From Oceanobacillus damuensis (lineage in GTDB: Bacteria; Bacillota; Bacilli; Bacillales; Amphibacillaceae): a stretch of 64,000 nucleotides of DNA. Made by a program: the position numbers and the translations under genes. This document shows positions 42,751 to 51,889 of the stretch, piece by piece (within the stretch, counting starts at the first letter, position 1; each line of letters begins with the position of its first letter). The stretch spans positions 62,001-126,000 of the forward strand of contig NZ_KV392042.1 in assembly GCF_001618145.1 (NCBI RefSeq), read 5' to 3'. The notes below the pieces were generated by a model. That model was not told where the DNA came from and did not search any database. It was given only the letters and a program-made list of their open reading frames with translations.

Positions 42751-43581
42751 ATACGGAGAAAAACATTTTGAAACGATTTTTTTGATAATCATCAACCTGA
42801 AACGAACCAACTGTGCTACGGGAGGGTGACACTGAAATTGAGCGAACATGCAAAGTATTGTAAGAACAGAAGGTTACAATATCTATTCTACCAATAAATT
42901 TTGGAATGCATTTTTGGACTGTTAGACGAAAAATATAATAAATAGTTTATTTTTTCTTTATTTTATAATATGTTCTGAATATTTATGTTAAAATAATTTT
43001 GAAGGTTGCAAAATGGGGGTTTTAACTAAGGGAGAAGCACGACAATTTTTTGTCATAAGCATTTTTGTGCAGAAAGAAAAGGGAATTCTTTTCTAAATTC
43101 CAACTATACAACCAAAGATGAGAAATGATAGAATCATGTTTCTTGAAACCCTCCGTCAGTCACACTCCTGCATGCGTCTTAGCTGACAGGCAACGGATTT
43201 GGAGTACAGGTGGATTGACACAACGAATGCTACAGCCATTTCTTCGTAAAAGGTATGCCAATGGATATGCCCCACGGCTGATTAATGTAAAGGTCTAAAG
43301 TTAGAAATAGGGAAATCCTATGTACCATCCAATGATGAGTTGAATGGTGTAAAGTAAAAATGCAACCTATAAAACATGCTATACCGAACAACTAGTGGTA
43401 TCCATCCCATGGGCTTTTACTCCTGCGTCTAGTAAGGTAGCTGGGTTGTGCGGGACTTAGGTTTCGTAAATCTCCATTTTTACGCCATAAATCTCTCGAT
43501 AACATATTTTATATCATTAAAGCATTGAAAAAGTAAGAAGAACCATTTTAATTATTACTTTTAATAAAATTGAGGTGAGAA

Positions 43582-45804
43582 ATGAAGTATTTTAGAGGGG
43601 AATATTTAATTAAAATGCTTCTCATACTTGGTGGAAGCGTGGTCTTCATATTTTTATTAGTGTTTTTTTCTTTTTATATCAAAACAGCTAATTATCTTGA
43701 AAGAGAAGCTATAGATAATAGTGTTGAAATTATTAATCAAGTCAAAGATCGGTTACAGAATGAGTTGAATCAAGTTGAAAAGAGAGCAACAGAAATCGTA
43801 TTAAACCAAGATGTAATAGAATCAATTTATGACAGAGAATTAGAAAATAATAACGAAAAAATATTTTCAATTTCAAAAAGTTTAAATCAATTTTCTCAGA
43901 CAATTAATCAAATACAAAGTGTAGAATTATTTATTCCAGGGTCATCATTATTAATTTCTACTGCAAATGGTGTAGATACATTAGATAAGTTTTCTGATAA
44001 TAAAAGGCAATTTTATCAAACAGTTGAAGCTTTGAGAAAAACAACTTGGAATATTAATAGCGTAAATAATACTATTTCTTATGTTCAACCATTACCTGTT
44101 ATATCAAACTTTCCACAAGGATATTTCACTATAAATTTAAACCAAGCTTTTCTTACAGAAAGTTTAGAGTCTTATTATTTAGTTGAAGAATCAAATTATC
44201 AAATTATCAAGTCAAACGGAAATGTCCTTTTTCATAAAAAAGAAGAAAATGCTAGTCTCTTTGTCGACAATACACAATTCCTATCCATGCTTAACCACAC
44301 GGATCCAGTTGGATTCCTAATAGACGAAAGAAACCAAGTTATCCTTTTCCACGCAAAAATCCATTCGGGTGAATGGTTAATATTATATGAAGTCCCATTT
44401 GAATCATTGTTCTATAAAAAAAATGACTTTATGCAAAGTTTAAATTTAACCGCTTTGATCGTACTATTAATAGCGTTGTTGGTGGTATTCTGTGCATCTA
44501 TCTATCTTTATTCTCCTTTAAGACAATTGGTAAAAGGATTAAGTGTTAAAAAGCGCAAGGGTTTAATAAAGGAATGGGCTCTCTTAGCTTCAACAATTAG
44601 TAATATGAATGAAAAGGTAAAAAACATAAATAAAGAACTTATAGAAAGTCGAAAATATAATTTCGAAGCATTTTTAAGTAAATGGTTATTTACTGATTTA
44701 AATGTTAATGAGTTAAACAATTACCTTGATGAAGTAGGAATAGATCCATCATACAACTATATTGTTTTGGTTATAGAATATGAAAAGGTTGAGAAAGACT
44801 CAGTTTTTCTAGTTCATGAAAAAGCGGGTGACGTTATCTCTGGTTGTTTAAGTCAATATAATTTGTATCCGTTCTTTCTTCCATTGCAGGAACGATTAGT
44901 AGTGCTGTTACCGATACCTAAAAGAGAAAAGCATATTCAAGATAAGCAAAAACTCATTGACCTTGTTAATACGGCACACCAAGTAATCAACAAACATCTA
45001 AAAATACAAAGTTCAATTGGAATAGGGACTTTAACAGAAAGTGCGGATGAGATTAAAACTTCTTTTTTGAATGCAGAAGAGGCATTAAGATTTAGGTTAA
45101 ATAAAGGAATGAACCAGGTTATTAGTTATGATGAAATGCAATATACCAAATTCCTAATTTATCCTTATCATATAGAAGAATCAATACTTAAAGGAGTAAA
45201 AAACAATAATCAAGAAATCGCTCTTACTGAGTTAAATAATTTTATCAAATTTATTAGGAAGCAAACTTATAATTATAAGTCAATCTATCATGCATTTACG
45301 ATGTTATATATTTCTTTGTATCGTATTTTAGATGAAAATTGTAAAGATGATAAAGTGAAAATAAAACATGATTTCCATAATCAATTATTCGAAAAGAAAA
45401 CATTAAATGATATTAAGAAAATGTTTGAAAAGGATATCTTACCTGGTTTTTTTGATAAAATTATGGAACAAAGTGAGAATAGTGGAGTAAATACGATTAA
45501 TTCGGTAAAAAGGTTCCTTATGGACAATGTTACTGAGCCATTAACATTAGGGGAAGTTGCTAATCACTTTGATATAAATCCTAGCTATTTAAGCCGGTTA
45601 TTTAAGAAGCTAACAGGTCAAAGTTTCGTTGAATATTTTTCAGCAATAAAAATCGAAAAATCGAAAGACATGCTTAAAAATACAAAATATTCAATTTACG
45701 AAATAGCTGAAAACGTTGGATATACTGAAAGAACCTTTGGCCGTGTTTTTAAAAAGGTTACGGGTGTAACTCCTTCAAATTATAGATTAGAACGTAAAGG
45801 TTAA
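43582..45804 (+). CDS. Membrane-bound AraC-family regulator with extracellular sensor
   Basis: A 740-residue one-protein sensor-regulator. Helix 1 (LLILGGSVVFIFLLVFFSFY, about 12-32) and helix 2 (LTALIVLLIALLVVFCASIY, about 293-312) bracket a 260-residue extracellular sensor that looks like a Cache domain. A linker and a degenerate nucleotide-cyclase-like region (about 380-500) follow. The C-terminus is an AraC double helix-turn-helix: LTLGEVANHFDINPSYLSRL, then YSIYEIAENVGYTERTFGRV. Relatives regulate polysaccharide or peptide uptake operons. It lies upstream of the peptidase/ABC transporter operon in the same direction, separated by an IS21 remnant, and is the natural candidate activator. 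Confidence 0.87.
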   Translation: MKYFRGEYLIKMLLILGGSVVFIFLLVFFSFYIKTANYLEREAIDNSVEIINQVKDRLQNELNQVEKRATEIVLNQDVIESIYDRELENNNEKIFSISKSLNQFSQTINQIQSVELFIPGSSLLISTANGVDTLDKFSDNKRQFYQTVEALRKTTWNINSVNNTISYVQPLPVISNFPQGYFTINLNQAFLTESLESYYLVEESNYQIIKSNGNVLFHKKEENASLFVDNTQFLSMLNHTDPVGFLIDERNQVILFHAKIHSGEWLILYEVPFESLFYKKNDFMQSLNLTALIVLLIALLVVFCASIYLYSPLRQLVKGLSVKKRKGLIKEWALLASTISNMNEKVKNINKELIESRKYNFEAFLSKWLFTDLNVNELNNYLDEVGIDPSYNYIVLVIEYEKVEKDSVFLVHEKAGDVISGCLSQYNLYPFFLPLQERLVVLLPIPKREKHIQDKQKLIDLVNTAHQVINKHLKIQSSIGIGTLTESADEIKTSFLNAEEALRFRLNKGMNQVISYDEMQYTKFLIYPYHIEESILKGVKNNNQEIALTELNNFIKFIRKQTYNYKSIYHAFTMLYISLYRILDENCKDDKVKIKHDFHNQLFEKKTLNDIKKMFEKDILPGFFDKIMEQSENSGVNTINSVKRFLMDNVTEPLTLGEVANHFDINPSYLSRLFKKLTGQSFVEYFSAIKIEKSKDMLKNTKYSIYEIAENVGYTERTFGRVFKKVTGVTPSNYRLERKG

Positions 45805-45883
45805 GAAATTAATCTTTATTTGCAGAAATGACAGGGTTGTTTGATTTAAAGACGTTATATATTTAAATAAAAGAGACGGCTAA

Positions 45884-46694
45884 TGATTACAGCCACTGAA
45901 ATTTACCACCTCTGCCATATTATTTACCACAGAATGACGAGGAATTTACCAACGATTGCCAAACTGTTTACCAGTTCAAACCTCCTATATAATTAGTGAA
46001 CACACCTATGGTGGTGTGACACTTTTAAATAGGAGGTTTTTTGTTTGATACATTATCGAAAGATTTTGGAATTACATCATAACAAAATCAGTCTAGGAGA
46101 AATCACCGTATGTACGGGTAGTTCTCGTCCGAAGGTGATTACAGCCAACCGATTGAACCAGTTATGCCATCTTTTGGATGCACCTGTGACAAGAAAATGA
46201 GCCAATTAAGACAAAGGTGATCCACTCACTAGAATATAACACTATCTTAACCACAGCTTTAGCTGCTTGCCCTTGACCGACGTGCCACTTCTAAGTTCCG
46301 CTGGAAGGGGACGGGGCTCCACCAGCGGAACTTAGAAGTGATTGTCCGTGGTACGCTGCTAATGCGGATGGAGCCCTATAAGCTGTTTTATCGCCATCCG
46401 CCATCCAAACCACTACCATGGACACAAACAAGGTCAAGGGTGGTGGGATTGTTGCTATAACAGCATCAAGTATACTGACTCTCTCTATGGGCAACGGTGG
46501 CTCAAAATTGTTTCATAAGTGGATCAAAAACATGGCAAGACTGGATTAACTTCATGGCAATATTCTTAACTTTTACTTTGCATTAAACAACTTCTACATA
46601 TTTATGGTAAATACATTGGCAATCGATGGTATATTTTGTGGCACTTTGTGGTAAATAACATGTCAAGAGTGGTAAATTCTGATGGCAGTATTCA
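45884..46694. mobile_element. Internally deleted IS21-family element with intact ends and target duplication
   Basis: The outer ~89 bases at each end align as inverted repeats (left TGATTACAGCCACTGAAATT; right, read inward, TGAATACTGCCATCAGAATT), with the IS21-typical repeated TTTACCA words. The element is flanked by GGCTAA on both sides (45878-45883 and 46695-46700), a 6-bp target duplication. Inside are a short istA start and a 19-bp perfect inverted repeat (46286-46304 with 46322-46340), but no complete istA or istB. At 811 bp it is a non-autonomous derivative of a roughly 2.5-kb IS21-type element. Confidence 0.9.
46045..46200 (+). pseudogene. istA fragment of the IS21 remnant
   Basis: TTG 46045 behind AGGAGG starts (M)IHYRKILELHHNKISLGEI, then TVCTGSSRPKVI, the N-terminal helix-turn-helix of IS21 transposase IstA. 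After about 31 codons the similarity is lost and the frame ends at 46200 (..LDAPVTRK). All catalytic parts are missing. Confidence 0.8.
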
Positions 46695-46700
46695 GGCTAA

Positions 46701-47107
46701 AAGTAAAGTGCTGAATTTTAGCCGTTTATTTGGTGAATTTTTCTAAACGAGAACTCCTTACATCAAATACCATAATTCTTCCAGTTTGCTCTTGGTCATG
46801 TATTAATGAATTGATTATAGATAAAATAAAATTTAAATTATAGCTTCAAGCCCCAAGAATATTCCCCGTCATTTTTTTACTCTGTAATAAATATTCAGTA
46901 AAATAATGGCGGGTTTATCTCATTAAGATTCTCAATTTTAAAGGAATTAAAGTTAGAAAATTATATTCTGAAAATTTAAGTAAATTATTGACAGTTGATG
47001 ACATAAAAAAAGACATATACCATTAGTTCAAGGTTGATGGCGCCATTACACCTCATATGCAAATTATAAAATGAAACCGATTTCAAGATGTGGAGGAGGT
47101 GTGGGGA
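46701..47107. other. Leader region of the peptide-utilisation operon
   Basis: No gene. An imperfect hairpin (CCCGTCATTTTTTTA with TAAAATAATGGCGGG, about 46867-46915) lies upstream. TTGACA at 46988-46993 with CATATA about 20 bases on may be the promoter, and the cre box at 47072 precedes the first gene. Confidence 0.5.
47072..47085 (+). promoter_or_regulatory. Perfect cre box (CcpA site)
   Basis: TGAAACCGATTTCA matches the cre consensus TGWAANCGNTNWCA at every fixed position and is a near-perfect palindrome. It lies between a possible promoter (TTGACA at 46988) and the ribosome-binding site of the M20 gene, where CcpA would block transcription of the whole operon. Confidence 0.8.
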
Positions 47108-48316
47108 ATGAATGAACTTTTATATAAAACAAAAAAAATGGATTTGGAGGTAAGGAGGTGGAGAAGAACTTTACATCAATATCCAGAATTGGGATTTGAA
47201 GAATTCAATACTTCTAACTTTATCTTAAGAAAGTTGAACGAATTCAATATCAATAATGTGAAACGAATTGCAGGTACGGGTCTAGTTGGGTTGATTAAAG
47301 GAAAAAAGGAAGGTCCTACCATCCTATTACGAGCTGATATCGATGGATTACCTATTAATGATGAAAAGAAAGTGAATTATGCTTCCAAAGTAAATGGTAA
47401 AGCTCATCTTTGTGGACATGATGCACATACGTCCATTTTACTGTGTGCTCTTAAGGTAATTAAAGATCATGGTATTGAAAGAGGTAATGTGAAGTTTATT
47501 TTTCAGCCAGCGGAAGAGGGATTAGCTGGAGCAAAAAAAGTAATCGAAGAAGGTGTTTTAGAGAATCCTAAGGTTGATACAGCTGTCGGATTACATGTAT
47601 ATCCAAATGAAAAAACAGGGAGAGTTGCAATTTGCCCGGGTCCTTGCACATCTTTTTCAGATAGGTTCAATCTTACAATAATTGGAAAAGGAGGGCACGC
47701 TGCTCATCCACATATGGCTGTTGACGCGTTAGCTATTGGATCGATCATTGTAAATGCATTACAACAAGTCGTAAGTCGTCAAATTGATCCTCTTAGTCCT
47801 AGTGTTCTAACAATCGGAAAGATAAGTGGTGGTTCAGCCTACAATGCTATAGCGTCGTCTGTAACATTAGAGGGTACTGTAAGATTGCTAGATGAGAGTT
47901 TGAGGTATGAAGTAAAACAGAAAATTGAGGATATAGTAAGGGGAATATGCAGCAGTTTCGATGCTACATTTGAACTTAACTATCATCATGGCTATCCTTC
48001 TGTTGTAAATGATGAGGCACTAATACCGAAATTTAAACAAACAGTCAGCCAAATTTTAGGAGAAGATAGTTTCTCGATTATAAATCCATCGATGGGTGGA
48101 GAAGATTTTTCATATTATACGCAAAAGGTTCCGGGCTTATTTTTTAGACTTGGTACAAGATGTAATGAAGAAACATCTTATCCTCTTCATCATCCAAAGT
48201 TTGATATAGACGAAGAAGCACTTTCGCTAGGAGCTGCATTACTATCACAATATGCTTTGAATTTCTTGCATCATCATGATAGTCATCGAGACGAAAAAAT
48301 AAATTTAATTAATTAA
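47108..48316 (+). CDS. M20-family amidohydrolase/aminoacylase
   Basis: A 402-residue metal-dependent amidohydrolase of the M20D type (N-acyl-amino-acid, hippurate or IAA-amino-acid hydrolases). Landmarks: LHQYPELGFEEFNTSNF, LLRADIDGLPI, the metal ligands in HLCGHDAHTSI (Cys, His), FIFQPAEEG (Glu-Glu), GLHVYP, the dimer-domain segment GKGGHAAHPHMAVDAL, and GGEDFSYY near the end. ATG 47108 stands 7 bases after GGAGGAGGTG; an earlier in-frame start lies on that site. It is the first gene of the operon and probably releases amino acids from imported N-acyl or gamma-linked compounds. Confidence 0.88.
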   Translation: MNELLYKTKKMDLEVRRWRRTLHQYPELGFEEFNTSNFILRKLNEFNINNVKRIAGTGLVGLIKGKKEGPTILLRADIDGLPINDEKKVNYASKVNGKAHLCGHDAHTSILLCALKVIKDHGIERGNVKFIFQPAEEGLAGAKKVIEEGVLENPKVDTAVGLHVYPNEKTGRVAICPGPCTSFSDRFNLTIIGKGGHAAHPHMAVDALAIGSIIVNALQQVVSRQIDPLSPSVLTIGKISGGSAYNAIASSVTLEGTVRLLDESLRYEVKQKIEDIVRGICSSFDATFELNYHHGYPSVVNDEALIPKFKQTVSQILGEDSFSIINPSMGGEDFSYYTQKVPGLFFRLGTRCNEETSYPLHHPKFDIDEEALSLGAALLSQYALNFLHHHDSHRDEKINLIN

Positions 48317-48329
48317 TAGGGGGAGTACA

Positions 48330-49922
48330 ATGTTGAAATCTATAAAGGTTTTTACACTCATATTTCTAGTAGTTGTATTAGTTGCATGTAATGGAGGGCA
48401 AAGTTCAACCTCTACCTCTAGTGGTAGTACAAATGAAGAAGCTGGACAAAATAGTAATGAAGTGGAAGAAAGTAATAATGAGGAAGATCGGACACTAGTA
48501 ATTGGTATTCCTACTGATATTAAATCCTTTGACATCCATGACCATAACCAAATCATCACAGAAGCTGTCCATATTAATATTTTCAGTTACTTACTTAAAC
48601 GTGATAAGGAGATGGAGGTTCAACCTGACCTTGTAAAAGACTATAAAGTCATAGACGATGAGGTTTGGGAGTTTGATTTAAAAGAAGGAGTTACTTTCCA
48701 TAATGGAGATGTTTTAACTGCTAATGACGTTAAATTTACATTAGAAAGAGTTGCCAAGGATGAAGCGTTAACGGAACATTCTAGATTGAAAGTCATTAAG
48801 GAAGTAAAGGTGTTAGATGACCATAAATTTCAGATCATTACTGATGGCCCTCAACCAACGTTAATCAATCTTCTTTCACGCATTGGGTCTGGGATACTGC
48901 CACAAAAATATATTGAAGAGAATGGTTGGGACCATTTCTTAAGCAATCCGATTGGCTCAGGTGCCTTTAAGTTTGTAGAATGGCGCCGAGATGATCGTAT
49001 CATTTTAGAACCATACGAAAATTATTATGGAGGAAATATCCAAGATGTTGACCAGGTTGTATTCAGAGTTGTCCCTGAAGTAATGACTCGTATTAATGAG
49101 CTTATAACAGGAGGTGTTGACATAGTTACTGACTTAACCCCTGACGATATAACAAGAATAGAGGATGCTGAGGGAGTTTCAGCAACATCTGCTCCATCCC
49201 AACGTGTAGCTTTATTAGGGATACAACATAGAGAAGGTTATGTCACTTCTGATCCTAAAGTGCGTGAAGCCATAGAGTTAGCTATTGATAATGAAGCAAT
49301 TACAGAGCACGTGTTAAAAGGAGAGGCAACACCTACTCGAACGAGAGTTACTCCGGGAAATTTTGGTTCAAACCCGGATTTATTCAATACACAACTATAT
49401 GATATTGAAAGAGCAAAACAGTTGTTACAAGAAGCAGGGTACCCAAATGGTGTAGATATTACTCTTACAGTTCCAAGTGACCGTTATTTAAAGTCAAAAG
49501 AAGTAAATGAAACAATTGCCGCTATGCTAAAGCAAGCTGGAATTAATGTGAATGTTCAATTTGTTGAATATAGCCGTTTTGTTGAAATGCGTAATACTGG
49601 TGATTTTGGAGATCTATATTTCGCAGCTTATGGTAACTCATTATTTGATGGTTCAATTGCTCTTGAGGAATTTGCTACAGAAACAGGAAAAGAGCGTGCA
49701 GGATATGAAAATCAAGAAATAGCCGATTTATGGAATGAAGCCCATACAAATATGAACACTCAAGTTCGAAGCAAGCAATATCAAAAAATACAAGAAATTG
49801 TAGCAGAGGAGAGACCTCACCTATATCTATATCTACAAAATGAAGTATACGGGACTAGTGATAAGGTGAATTTTACTCCTAGAACTGACAGTATGATTGT
49901 CATCGAAGATTTTATTCAATAA
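48330..49922 (+). CDS. Oligopeptide ABC transporter substrate-binding lipoprotein
   Basis: A 530-residue SBP_bac_5 family (DppE/OppA-like) protein. The signal MLKSIKVFTLIFLVVVLVAC ends in a lipobox Cys and is followed by a Ser/Thr/Glu-rich linker (about 22-50). Family landmarks: VWEFDLKEGVTFHNGDVLTA, SNPIGSGAFKFVEW and VREAIELAIDNEAI. It captures di- or oligopeptides, or other amide-linked compounds, at the outer face of the membrane. It follows the M20 gene by 13 bases and is followed by a strong hairpin that could keep its mRNA level above that of the permeases. Confidence 0.9.
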   Translation: MLKSIKVFTLIFLVVVLVACNGGQSSTSTSSGSTNEEAGQNSNEVEESNNEEDRTLVIGIPTDIKSFDIHDHNQIITEAVHINIFSYLLKRDKEMEVQPDLVKDYKVIDDEVWEFDLKEGVTFHNGDVLTANDVKFTLERVAKDEALTEHSRLKVIKEVKVLDDHKFQIITDGPQPTLINLLSRIGSGILPQKYIEENGWDHFLSNPIGSGAFKFVEWRRDDRIILEPYENYYGGNIQDVDQVVFRVVPEVMTRINELITGGVDIVTDLTPDDITRIEDAEGVSATSAPSQRVALLGIQHREGYVTSDPKVREAIELAIDNEAITEHVLKGEATPTRTRVTPGNFGSNPDLFNTQLYDIERAKQLLQEAGYPNGVDITLTVPSDRYLKSKEVNETIAAMLKQAGINVNVQFVEYSRFVEMRNTGDFGDLYFAAYGNSLFDGSIALEEFATETGKERAGYENQEIADLWNEAHTNMNTQVRSKQYQKIQEIVAEERPHLYLYLQNEVYGTSDKVNFTPRTDSMIVIEDFIQ

Positions 49923-49937
49923 TTATTTCATAATTTA

Positions 49938-49969
49938 CGAGAGGAATGATTTTAACTCAATTCCTCTCG
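49938..49969 (+). promoter_or_regulatory. Intercistronic hairpin after the binding-protein gene
   Basis: CGAGAGGAAT (49938-49947) and ATTCCTCTCG (49960-49969) form a perfect 10-bp stem without a T-run. Such hairpins protect binding-protein mRNA and attenuate downstream permease genes. Confidence 0.65.
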
Positions 49970-49992
49970 CAAATATTCTAAAAAGGTGGTGA

Positions 49993-50913
49993 ATGTATTT
50001 GACTTACATTATTAGAAGGTTATTTCAAGTTATCCCAGTCTTAATTATTGTTTCTTTTTTAGTCTTTCTATTTGTCTATCTTTCAGGGGATCCTGTCGCC
50101 TTAATGTTACCGGAAGATGCATCACAAGCAGAAATTGAAAACATGCGTAAAGTGCTGGGACTCGATAAACCATTCATCGTACAATATGGTATTTTTCTTT
50201 TAAATGCGGTAAACGGAGATTTTGGTCAATCGTTTATATACAAACAAGAAGCACTAGGAATTGTATTAGAACGATTGCCAGCTACCTTTGAACTAATGAT
50301 TGCATCGATTATTGTTTCTACGATTATTGCGATTCCATTAGGGGTGTGGTCAGCGATTAGAAGAAATACATTTGTCGATTTGTTTATTAGTAGCTCATCT
50401 ATATTAGGTAAGGCAATGCCAAACTTTTGGTTGGGGATGATGCTGGTATTATTGTTTTCAGTTACATTGCAACTGTTACCGGTATCTGGAAAAGGTACTA
50501 TATATCACTTGATATTGCCAGCAATTACAGCAGGAACAGCCATGGCAGCTCAATTAACTAGAATGTTACGTTCGCATATGATAGAAGTACTTAGTCAAGA
50601 TTATATTCGAACAGCCCGTAGTAAGGGGTTAGGAAGTTTTGTGATCATTTTTAAACACGCATTAAGAAATTCTATGTTGCCTGTTATAACGATCATCGCA
50701 CTCCAAATTTCTACATTAGTTGGTGGTGCACTTATAACAGAGACAGTGTTTTCTTGGCCTGGTTTAGGGCAATTAATTATACAAGCAATACATGCAAGAG
50801 ATATGGCAGTAGTTCAAGCATGTGTCCTTGTAATCGCTGTATTTGTTATAGTAGTAAATCTGTTAGCGGACCTATTATACCGGGTTGTAGATCCTAGAAT
50901 TAAGTACAATTAG
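49993..50913 (+). CDS. Peptide ABC transporter permease, DppB/OppB type
   Basis: A 306-residue, six-helix permease. Typical start MYLTYIIRRLFQVIPVL, GDFGQSFIYKQEAL, and the EAA loop RSHMIEVLSQDYIRTARSKG before the C-terminal helices; TETVFSWPGLGQLIIQAI is a family signature. AAAGGTGG precedes the ATG. It pairs with the next gene to form the membrane channel. Confidence 0.92.
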   Translation: MYLTYIIRRLFQVIPVLIIVSFLVFLFVYLSGDPVALMLPEDASQAEIENMRKVLGLDKPFIVQYGIFLLNAVNGDFGQSFIYKQEALGIVLERLPATFELMIASIIVSTIIAIPLGVWSAIRRNTFVDLFISSSSILGKAMPNFWLGMMLVLLFSVTLQLLPVSGKGTIYHLILPAITAGTAMAAQLTRMLRSHMIEVLSQDYIRTARSKGLGSFVIIFKHALRNSMLPVITIIALQISTLVGGALITETVFSWPGLGQLIIQAIHARDMAVVQACVLVIAVFVIVVNLLADLLYRVVDPRIKYN

Positions 50914-50926
50914 GGAAGGTGCACAA

Positions 50927-51799
50927 ATGTTCATTAACTTATCTAAAAGGAAAACCCTCATGAAATGGGTAAAAATGTTACTTGTAAGTAAAGTAGGTTT
51001 AATAGGAGTTATTATAATCATACTTTTTACATTTACAGCGATATTCGCTCCTTTGATTGTTCCTCATGATCCTACTGAGGTGAATCTTGGAAAGAGTTCT
51101 TTACCACCCATTTGGTTAGACGGAGGAGAAAGTACTTATCTATTGGGTACTGATAATTTGGGTAGAGATGTTTTTAGTAGAATCATTTATGGCTCACAAA
51201 TTTCTATGCTTGTTGGTGTGTGTTCAGTTTTGGTTGCTGGGCTAATTGGGATACCAGTAGGGTTAATCTCTGGTTACTATGGTGGTTTGGTAGACAGCTT
51301 ACTAATGAGAATAGTAGATTCCCAAATTGCTATTCCCAGTATACTATTAGCTCTTGTAATTCTTGGCTTTATGAACCCAACATTACTAACTATTATTTTT
51401 GTAATTGGTGTATCAAGTTGGATCGCCTACGCAAGAGTGGTACGAAGTGAAGTATTAAGCTTAAAAGAAAGGGAATATGTTAAAGCGGCTAAGACAATGG
51501 GAGTAAGGCATTCATTTATTATGACGAGACATTTGCTGCCAAATGTATTTTCGTCAATCATTGTCATATCGACGATAAATGTAGCGACAAGTATTATTAC
51601 AGAATCATCTTTAAGCTTCTTGGGTCTGGGTCCTCAAAGTATATCTTGGGGTTCGATTTTAAGTGAAGGTAGAGATTATCTCGCCACTAATTGGTGGGTT
51701 GCAACATTTCCTGGAATTGCAATAACAGTAACGGTATTAGGTATTATATTATTTGGGGATTGGCTACGTGATGTGCTGGACCCACGTACTGAAGTGTAA
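50927..51799 (+). CDS. Peptide ABC transporter permease, DppC/OppC type
   Basis: A 290-residue permease with a family N-terminal helix, LLGTDNLGRDVFSRIIYGSQ, the EAA loop RSEVLSLKEREYVKAAKTMG, and ESSLSFLGLGPQSISWG. It begins 13 bases after the DppB-type gene. The 120-residue stretch between its first and second helices is periplasm-facing, as in other OppC proteins. Confidence 0.92.
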   Translation: MFINLSKRKTLMKWVKMLLVSKVGLIGVIIIILFTFTAIFAPLIVPHDPTEVNLGKSSLPPIWLDGGESTYLLGTDNLGRDVFSRIIYGSQISMLVGVCSVLVAGLIGIPVGLISGYYGGLVDSLLMRIVDSQIAIPSILLALVILGFMNPTLLTIIFVIGVSSWIAYARVVRSEVLSLKEREYVKAAKTMGVRHSFIMTRHLLPNVFSSIIVISTINVATSIITESSLSFLGLGPQSISWGSILSEGRDYLATNWWVATFPGIAITVTVLGIILFGDWLRDVLDPRTEV

Positions 51800-51889
51800 C
51801 GGATAATATTCAATATCCTTATGAAATAGACTCTGCTAAAAAGAGATTTTGGATTTCATCCTTATGGAGTACCAAGGAGGGCGTAAGCC

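Larger units (their letters stand above)
42623..43581. other. Long gene-poor region
   Basis: Contains the repeat at 42636-42692, a hairpin at 42716-42750 and several non-coding AT-rich stretches. Around 43189-43298 a frame reads ..STGGLTQRMLQPFLRKRYANGYAPRLINVKV to a TAA. It looks protein-like but has no start and I cannot assign it; it is probably a gene relic. Confidence 0.5.

Noticed and set aside
46291-46494. 67-codon minus-strand frame inside the IS21 remnant
   Set aside because: It overlaps the internal palindrome and does not match IstA or IstB.
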